From contig PGCN01000018.1 of the NCBI GenBank assembly GCA_002786385.1, positions 124,001 to 188,000 of the forward strand: a stretch of DNA of 64,000 nucleotides. The letters are read 5' to 3'. Positions within the stretch are counted from its first letter, which is position 1; the number at the start of each line of letters is the position of its first letter. Shown one piece after another: positions 59,146-64,000 of the stretch. The DNA comes from Flavobacterium sp. FEMGT703F (GTDB taxonomy: Bacteria; Bacteroidota; Bacteroidia; Flavobacteriales; Flavobacteriaceae). A model generated the notes under the pieces. It did no database searches, had not been told where the DNA came from, and was given only the letters and a program-made list of their open reading frames with translations. A program made the position numbers and the translations under genes.

Positions 59146-62004
59146 TTACCCAACCAAGTTTATTACTTTGCCCGGAACGATAATAACTTTATTAGGCGTT
59201 CTGCCATCCAATTGTTTGATGGTACGCTCGTCTGCCATTACGATTTCCTGTATTTGAGCTACAGTTAAATCCAATGGCAACTTGATGGTGAAACGCATTT
59301 TGCCGTTAAACGAAACCGGATATTCTTTTTCGGATTCTACCAAGTATTTCTCTTCGCAAACCGGAAAAGGAACAGTAGAAACAGAACCTTGACGACCTAA
59401 TTGCTCCCAAAGTTCTTCGGCTATATGCGGCGCGTACGGAGAAATAAGAACGGCCAATGGTTCTAATATCGCTCTGTGATGGCATTTCATCGAAGCCAAT
59501 TCGTTTACGCAAATCATAAACTGCGACACCGAAGTGTTGAACGAAAAGTTCTCAATATCCTCGGTCACTTTTTTGATGGTTTTGTGAAGCGATTTGTACA
59601 TGTCGGCGGTCGGTTCCTCGTTAGTGACAATCAAACCGTTATCGTCAAAATACAAACGCCATAGTTTTTTTAAGAACCCTGAAACTCCGGTAATTCCCGC
59701 GGTATTCCAAGGTTTGGCTTGTTCTAACGGACCGAGGAACATTTCGTATAAACGCAAAGTGTCGGCGCCGTAATCGTTACAAATGTCATCCGGATTTACG
59801 ACGTTGTATTTGGATTTCGACATTTTTTCGACTTCGCGACCTACTATGTATTTACCGTTTTCCAAGATGAATTCAGCGTCTTTGTAGTCCGAATATAACG
59901 GATGGTTTTTGAAGGCTTCGATGTCTAACTCGTTGGTGATGTCGTTGATAACCGATAAATCGACATGAATCGGATGTACTTTTTGACCGCCAATCAAGCC
60001 CTTTGAGTATAGTTTTTTAGAATCTTCAGAGCGATATACAAATGCACTCATCCCCAAAATCATCCCTTGATTGATCAATTTCTTGAATGGTTCTTCGGTT
60101 GGCGCAAAACCTTTGTCTTTTAAAAATTTGTTCCAAAAACGCGAGTACAACAAGTGACCGGTGGCGTGTTCGCTTCCGCCTATGTATAAATCTACGTTTT
60201 CCCAATATTTTAGGGCGTCGGCTGAGGCAAACTCGGCATCGTTGTGCGCGTCCATATAACGCATCCAATACCAGGAACTGCCTGCCCAACCCGGCATAGT
60301 GTTGAGTTCTAAAGGATAAACTCCGTTTGAAGATTGCCCTTCGACTGCGCTCAGGGTGACAAGTTCATTAGAAACTATTTTGTTGTTTACCGTATCCCAA
60401 GCCCAATCCGTAGCATTACCTAAAGGTGGTTGACCGTCTTCGGTGGGTAAATATTTTTCTACTTCGGGTAAAACGATTGGCAAGTATTTTGGGTCAATCA
60501 TTTGCGGCAAGCCGTTCACATAATACACCGGAAACGGTTCACCCCAGTAGCGTTGGCGAGAGAAAACCGCATCGCGCAAACGGTAGTTGGTTTTGCCTTT
60601 CCCCTGCCCGATTTTTTCTAAGGCTTCAATGGCTTTTTTAGTGCCTTCTTTGTAGCCCAAACCGTTTAGGAAATCGGAGTTCACCAATTGGAATCCTTCT
60701 TTGGCGGCAAAGGCTTCTTGCGAAATATCTTGGTTGAAAATGTTTTTAATTTCAGGCATGCCGTTTTGACCTTTGAAGAAATTAGCAAAAGCGTAATCTC
60801 TTTCATCGCCGCAAGGTACAGCCATTACTGCTCCGGTGCCGTAACCGGCCAAGACGTAATCGCCTATCCAAACCGGAATCGGTTCTTTGGTAAACGGATG
60901 CTCGGCGTAAGCGCCGGTAAAAACGCCTGAAATGGTTTTCACATCGGCCATTCTTTCTCTTTCAGAACGTTTGGCGGTAGCTTCCACATATGCTTCAACT
61001 GCGGCTTTTTGTTCCGGTGTAGTGATTTGAGAAACCAATTCGTGTTCCGGTGCTAAAGTCATAAAAGTTACACCGAAGATGGTGTCAGGACGTGTTGTGA
61101 AAACCTCAATTTCGTACTTCGTACTTTGTACTTTAAACTTTACGGATGCTCCGACCGATTTTCCGATCCAGTTTCGCTGACTTTCTTTAATGGATTCGCT
61201 CCAATCAATAGTGTCTAAACCTTGCAATAAACGTTCGGCATAAGCAGAGATGCGCATCGACCATTGGGTCATTTTTTTGCGAATGACCGGATGACCGCCG
61301 CGCTCTGAAACGCCATTTACTATTTCATCGTTGGCTAAAACGGTTCCTAAAGCCGGACACCAGTTGACTTCGGTTTCGGCCAAATAGGTTAAGCGGTATT
61401 GCAATAGTATTTTTTGTTGTTGTTCGGAGGTAAAAGCCGTCCACTCGGCTGCGGTAAACGGCGCAATATTATCGTCGCAAACGGCATTAACTGTTACATT
61501 TCCTTCTTTTTCGAAAATAGCGATTAGCGTGGCAATGTCCTCAGCTTTGTTAGTATCGTTGTTGTACCAAGAATTAAACAACTGGATAAAAATCCACTGC
61601 GTGTGTTTGTAATAATCGGGATTAGAAGTGCGTACTTCTCTACTCCAATCGAAGGAGAAACCGATTTTGTCCAATTGCTCGCGGTAACGGGCGATATTTT
61701 CACGAGTGGTTTTTTCCGGATGTTGTCCGGTTTGGATGGCGTATTGCTCGGCCGGCAACCCAAAAGAATCATACCCTTGCGGATGCAATACGTTAAAACC
61801 TTTGTGTCGTTTGAAACGCGCTACGATATCGGAAGCGATGTAACCCAGCGGATGCCCAACATGCAAGCCGGCTCCGGAAGGATACGGAAACATATCGAGT
61901 ACGTAATACTTGGGTTGGTCTGAATTGTTAGCGGCAGCAAAGGTTTGGTTTTGGGCCCAATACTGTTGCCATTTGGCTTCGATTTTTTCGTGGAAATATT
62001 TCAT
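59146..62004 (-). CDS. leuS: Leucyl-tRNA synthetase with in-frame repeat insertion
   Basis: 952 residues, larger than E. coli LeuS (860). HIGH motif HVGHPLGY, editing domain TTRPDTIFGVTF and GYGTGAVMAVPCGDERD, KMSKS motif EKMSKSKYNVVNPDD. A Bacteroidota-type insertion lies at about 145-195. At residues 548-557 the sequence LVTLSAVEGQ is encoded by a family B hairpin (60336-60357), whose 12-nt loop TCGACTGCGCTC and CCCT / AGGG stem are read in frame. The position is a surface loop just before the conserved LNTMPGWAGSSWYW, so activity should be kept. Confidence 0.96.
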   Translation of the reverse strand: MKYFHEKIEAKWQQYWAQNQTFAAANNSDQPKYYVLDMFPYPSGAGLHVGHPLGYIASDIVARFKRHKGFNVLHPQGYDSFGLPAEQYAIQTGQHPEKTTRENIARYREQLDKIGFSFDWSREVRTSNPDYYKHTQWIFIQLFNSWYNNDTNKAEDIATLIAIFEKEGNVTVNAVCDDNIAPFTAAEWTAFTSEQQQKILLQYRLTYLAETEVNWCPALGTVLANDEIVNGVSERGGHPVIRKKMTQWSMRISAYAERLLQGLDTIDWSESIKESQRNWIGKSVGASVKFKVQSTKYEIEVFTTRPDTIFGVTFMTLAPEHELVSQITTPEQKAAVEAYVEATAKRSERERMADVKTISGVFTGAYAEHPFTKEPIPVWIGDYVLAGYGTGAVMAVPCGDERDYAFANFFKGQNGMPEIKNIFNQDISQEAFAAKEGFQLVNSDFLNGLGYKEGTKKAIEALEKIGQGKGKTNYRLRDAVFSRQRYWGEPFPVYYVNGLPQMIDPKYLPIVLPEVEKYLPTEDGQPPLGNATDWAWDTVNNKIVSNELVTLSAVEGQSSNGVYPLELNTMPGWAGSSWYWMRYMDAHNDAEFASADALKYWENVDLYIGGSEHATGHLLYSRFWNKFLKDKGFAPTEEPFKKLINQGMILGMSAFVYRSEDSKKLYSKGLIGGQKVHPIHVDLSVINDITNELDIEAFKNHPLYSDYKDAEFILENGKYIVGREVEKMSKSKYNVVNPDDICNDYGADTLRLYEMFLGPLEQAKPWNTAGITGVSGFLKKLWRLYFDDNGLIVTNEEPTADMYKSLHKTIKKVTEDIENFSFNTSVSQFMICVNELASMKCHHRAILEPLAVLISPYAPHIAEELWEQLGRQGSVSTVPFPVCEEKYLVESEKEYPVSFNGKMRFTIKLPLDLTVAQIQEIVMADERTIKQLDGRTPNKVIIVPGKVINLVG
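60336..60357 (-). repeat. Family B hairpin inside leuS
   Basis: GCCCT-TCGACTGCGCTC-AGGGT on the plus strand; 4 bp stem (CCCT / AGGG) plus a G-T pair. Same loop as the copies at 15164 and 21236, with different stems. It is read in frame as residues about 549-557. Confidence 0.75.
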
Positions 62005-62072
62005 TCGTCGTTTATATTATTTTAATCGGTCTCATGCAGTCACTCTTCTAGCTCGTGTCATCTTTAAAGTTG

Positions 62073-62102
62073 CTGAGTCACTGAGTGACTGAGTTGCTGA
62101 GT
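62073..62102 (+). repeat. CTGAGT octamer array
   Basis: CTGAGT at 62073, 62081, 62089 and 62097: four units with exact 8-nt period and the two following bases variable. Same construction as the TCTAA arrays, with a different core. Confidence 0.75.
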
Positions 62103-62122
62103 TTTTTGATTCGTTTACTTTT

Positions 62123-62223
62123 TAGCCCCGATTGGAGAGGTTACCTCCGACACTTCGGAGTAACCCGGAAAGCGGGAAAATGCCCCGAAGCTTCGGGGTG
62201 AAAATGCCCGAACCATTCGCTCC
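62123..62223 (+). repeat. Family A element, copy 6 (long form)
   Basis: TAGCCCCGATTGGAGAGG, arm GGTTACcTCCGA-cact-TCGGAGTAACC (one bulge), CCCGGAAAGCGGG, palindrome CCCCGAAGCTTCGGGG, and GAACCATTCGCTCC. Same order as copy 5, but the first arm is longer and of different sequence. Confidence 0.85.
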
Positions 62224-62239
62224 TAAAAATTTTGAGCGA

Positions 62240-62247
62240 CAAATTTA
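62240..62247 (-). promoter_or_regulatory. Possible promoter box of leuS
   Basis: Minus-strand TAAATTTG. If used, the leuS leader is about 230 nt and includes the family A element and the octamer array. Confidence 0.4.
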
Positions 62248-62334
62248 CATTTAATATAATAAAGTTAAAAGTTTGTGCGTTATAAAGGGGAAAAACAATT
62301 TTCTTTATTATTTTTACCCCATAAAATACAGTCT

Positions 62335-63210
62335 ATGGCATCATCATTTGAAAAGTTTCAGAAACGCAGGGTAATTACCTCTTATTTTTCGGTAGTTTTG
62401 AGTATCTTTTTAGTGCTTTTTTTATTGGGTTTATTGGGACTTTTTGTGTTGAATTCCAAGCGCATTTCCAACAATTTTAAGGAAGAAATTGCGATGACTG
62501 TTTTCTTTAAAAACGACGCTAACGATACCATCATCAAGGCTTTTGACGAAGAGTTGAAAACGGCCAAATTCGCCAAATCTTACGAATATGTTTCTAAAGA
62601 AAAAGCGGCTGAAATGCATAAAAAAGACATAGGCGAAGATTTTATGCAATTCTTAGGTGTGAATCCGTTGCAAAATTCCTTTGACATTTATTTGAAAGCC
62701 GATTATGTAGTGAACGACAGTATTGCTAAAATCCAGAACCGTTTGCGCAAAAACGAGATGATTGCGGATATCGTATACGACAAACAATTGGTGGATAAAG
62801 TCAACGATAAAATTCAGGAAGTCAGTCTGTGGATACTTATTTTCAGCGGGATTTTTGCGGTTATTTCGGTGTTGCTCATCAACAGTTCGCTGCGTTTGTC
62901 GATTTATGCGAATCGCTTTATCATTAAAACAATGCAAATGGTTGGCGCGACCAAATCATTCATCCGTAAACCTTTTATTGTTAGAAGTTTGATTCTCGGA
63001 TTGATTGGTTCGTTATTGGCGGTATTTGCTTTGATTGGCGTTTTGGTGTATTTCGAAACCAATTATGATAACTTGGGCATTATGGACAATCAACTGGCTA
63101 TTGCCGCTGTTTTATTAGGCGTTGTGGTTTTAGGAATGTTGATTACTTGGTTGAGCACCTTTTTTGCCACCCAACGCTTTTTGAATTTAAGAACAGACGA
63201 TCTTTATTGA
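62335..63210 (+). CDS. ftsX: Cell division protein FtsX
   Basis: About 291 residues from ATG 62335 (MASSFEKFQKRRVI); an upstream GTG at 62275 would add a non-conserved piece. Four membrane helices, one N-terminal (about 22-42) and three C-terminal, a periplasmic domain between. With FtsE it forms the complex that activates peptidoglycan hydrolases at division; ftsE is not adjacent here. Heads the group ftsX-DUF3098-uppP. Confidence 0.95.
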   Translation: MASSFEKFQKRRVITSYFSVVLSIFLVLFLLGLLGLFVLNSKRISNNFKEEIAMTVFFKNDANDTIIKAFDEELKTAKFAKSYEYVSKEKAAEMHKKDIGEDFMQFLGVNPLQNSFDIYLKADYVVNDSIAKIQNRLRKNEMIADIVYDKQLVDKVNDKIQEVSLWILIFSGIFAVISVLLINSSLRLSIYANRFIIKTMQMVGATKSFIRKPFIVRSLILGLIGSLLAVFALIGVLVYFETNYDNLGIMDNQLAIAAVLLGVVVLGMLITWLSTFFATQRFLNLRTDDLY

Positions 63211-63261
63211 TTGTTGATTCAAGAATAACGATTTTTGATTTAAGAATTAAAGAAATAATAC

Positions 63262-63498
63262 ATGAAAAACAACGAGCAAAAGCCGGATTTTCTTTTTGAA
63301 AAGGTAAACTACAAAATATTACTCATCGGTATTGCCGTGATTGCTTTGGGCTTTATCCTAATGAGTGGCGGTGGCAGCGATGACCCGAAAGTATGGAATG
63401 ATGAAGTATTCAATTTTCGCAGAATCCGTTTGGCACCAACCGTTGTTTTGATTGGTTTCGGGATTACCATTTATTCGATTTTCAAGAAAAGCAAATAG
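63262..63498 (+). CDS. DUF3098 membrane protein
   Basis: 78 residues, two membrane helices with a GGGSDDPKVWNDEVFNFRR loop, the DUF3098 signature. Conserved between ftsX and uppP in Flavobacteria. Function unknown. A weak tandem word (GATTCAAGAAT, GATTTAAGAAT) lies in the 51-bp gap before it. Confidence 0.92.
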   Translation: MKNNEQKPDFLFEKVNYKILLIGIAVIALGFILMSGGGSDDPKVWNDEVFNFRRIRLAPTVVLIGFGITIYSIFKKSK

Positions 63499-63503
63499 AC
63501 ATA

Positions 63504-63589
63504 TTAGACACCTTAGTCCCGAAGGTTCGGGATAGACTTCTTAGAAGTGTTTATCTAAGGTCTAATGATCTAATAATCTAACAATCTAA
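63504..63589 (+). repeat. Mirrored TTAGA / TCTAA array ending two bases before uppP
   Basis: TCTAA at 63554, 63561, 63569, 63577 and 63585 (periods 7, 8, 8, 8). Upstream: TTAGA at 63504 and 63541, the perfect palindrome TCCCGAA-GG-TTCGGGA (63517-63532) and ACTTC-TTA-GAAGT (63536-63548). TTAGACacCTTAG (63504-63516) pairs with CTAAGGTCTAA (63555-63565), enclosing the inner hairpins. Confidence 0.8.
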
Positions 63590-63591
63590 CC

Positions 63592-64000
63592 ATGGATTAC
63601 ATTCAAGCGATACTCATCGCCATAATCGAAGGCTTAACCGAATACTTGCCGGTTTCTTCGACAGCTCACATGATTTTTACCAGCTCCTTTTTCGGTATCC
63701 AAGAAGACGACTTTGTAAAATTATTTCAGGTTTCGATTCAATTCGGAGCCATTTTAGCGGTGGTGGTTTTGTATTGGCGAAAGTTTTTCGATTTCAGTAA
63801 ACTCAGCTTTTACCTCAAATTGGCTTGTGCTGTCATTCCGGCTTTGGTTTTGGGAAAATTGTTCGACGACAAGATTGAAGCCGTATTGGGTGACCCGATT
63901 CCTATTGCGATTGTCTTAATAATCGGCGGAATTATATTGTTATTTATTGACGGTCGTTTTAACCATCCTACCGTCGCTAATGAAGAAGACATTACCGTTA
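63592..64000 (+). CDS. uppP: Undecaprenyl-diphosphatase (3' end outside window)
   Basis: At least 136 codons, cut by the window end. The start MDYIQAILIAIIEGLTEYLP and the motif PVSSTAHM (conserved E-G-x-T-E-x-L-P-V-S-S-x-A-H of the BacA/UppP family) identify it. It recycles undecaprenyl pyrophosphate for peptidoglycan and surface sugars. Membrane segments follow at about 38-58 and 70-90, then 100-115. It follows DUF3098 in the ftsX group. Confidence 0.95.
   Translation, partial: MDYIQAILIAIIEGLTEYLPVSSTAHMIFTSSFFGIQEDDFVKLFQVSIQFGAILAVVVLYWRKFFDFSKLSFYLKLACAVIPALVLGKLFDDKIEAVLGDPIPIAIVLIIGGIILLFIDGRFNHPTVANEEDITV

Larger units (their letters stand above)
62005..62334. other. Gap between leuS and ftsX: repeats, leader
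   Basis: 330 bp without a gene. In order: AT-rich leader of leuS, a CTGAGT octamer array (62073-62102), family A copy 6 (62123-62223), a TAAATTTG minus-strand box (62240-62247) that would place the repeats in the leuS leader, and the ftsX upstream region, which has only a poor TATTTTTA box at 62308-62315. Confidence 0.6.

Overview
The window is ordinary chromosomal DNA of a Flavobacterium-like member of the Bacteroidota. The evidence is read directly: five genes carry type IX secretion (T9SS) C-terminal sorting domains, many genes are preceded by the Bacteroidota -7 box TAnnTTTG, DUF4271, DUF4296, DUF3098, DUF6252 and GIN-domain (DUF2807) genes occur, DnaE has a fused exonuclease domain, and the genome is AT-rich with few Shine-Dalgarno sites. 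About 55 protein genes and one tRNA(Asp) are supported. I see no prophage, insertion sequence, CRISPR array or defence island.

Layout. 1-4641: end of a glycosyltransferase, a lipoprotein, a 1097-residue T9SS surface protein and tRNA-Asp. 4642-12080: DUF58 protein, thioredoxin, DNA polymerase III alpha, an RRM protein and a DUF6252-like lipoprotein. 12280-19614: rpsP-rimM, trmN6, glutaryl-CoA dehydrogenase, DUF3050 protein, GDSL lipoprotein and an M43 metalloprotease. 19672-22748 (minus strand): ferredoxin, its reductase, a NifU-like scaffold and Mrp, a redox/Fe-S group. 22878-32246: a five-gene efflux operon (adaptor, ATPase, GIN protein, FtsX-type permease, TolC) divergent from a sigma-54 activator and its sensor kinase. 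32253-36734: an alkyltransferase-like protein, LysE, trmB, a MurG-like glycosyltransferase and phoR-phoB. 36929-43285: TonB-dependent receptor, lipoprotein, a T9SS protein that is almost only a sorting domain, and a lamin-tail T9SS protein. 43373-64000: a LuxE-like protein, tyrS, the pyrC/DUF4296/mannosyltransferase group, DUF4271-hemD, pckA, a saccharopine dehydrogenase-like gene, an Lrp regulator, a zinc peptidase, leuS, and ftsX-DUF3098-uppP.

Two assemblies stand out. The efflux operon and the NtrC/NtrY-like pair share a 162-bp divergent region holding two palindromes exactly 21 bp apart and a sigma-54-like -24 box: the layout expected for enhancer-activated export. The phoR-phoB / TonB receptor / T9SS neighbourhood looks like an outer-surface nutrient (possibly phosphate) scavenging locus; that role is inferred from context.

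The least explained content lies between genes. Several families of structured dispersed sequence recur: (A) elements with constant ends (TAGCCCYGAT... and GGACAGC or CCATTCGC) around a variable palindrome; (B) a hairpin with a conserved TCGACnnnGCTC loop and variable stem, one copy nested in an A element and another in frame inside leuS; (D) TCTAA (or CTGAGT, AATCTCA-type) arrays with an 8- or 9-nt period, often mirrored as TTAGA...TCTAA and usually ending a few bases before a start codon. A truncated copy of the lrp 5' end followed by two perfect hairpins is a further oddity.
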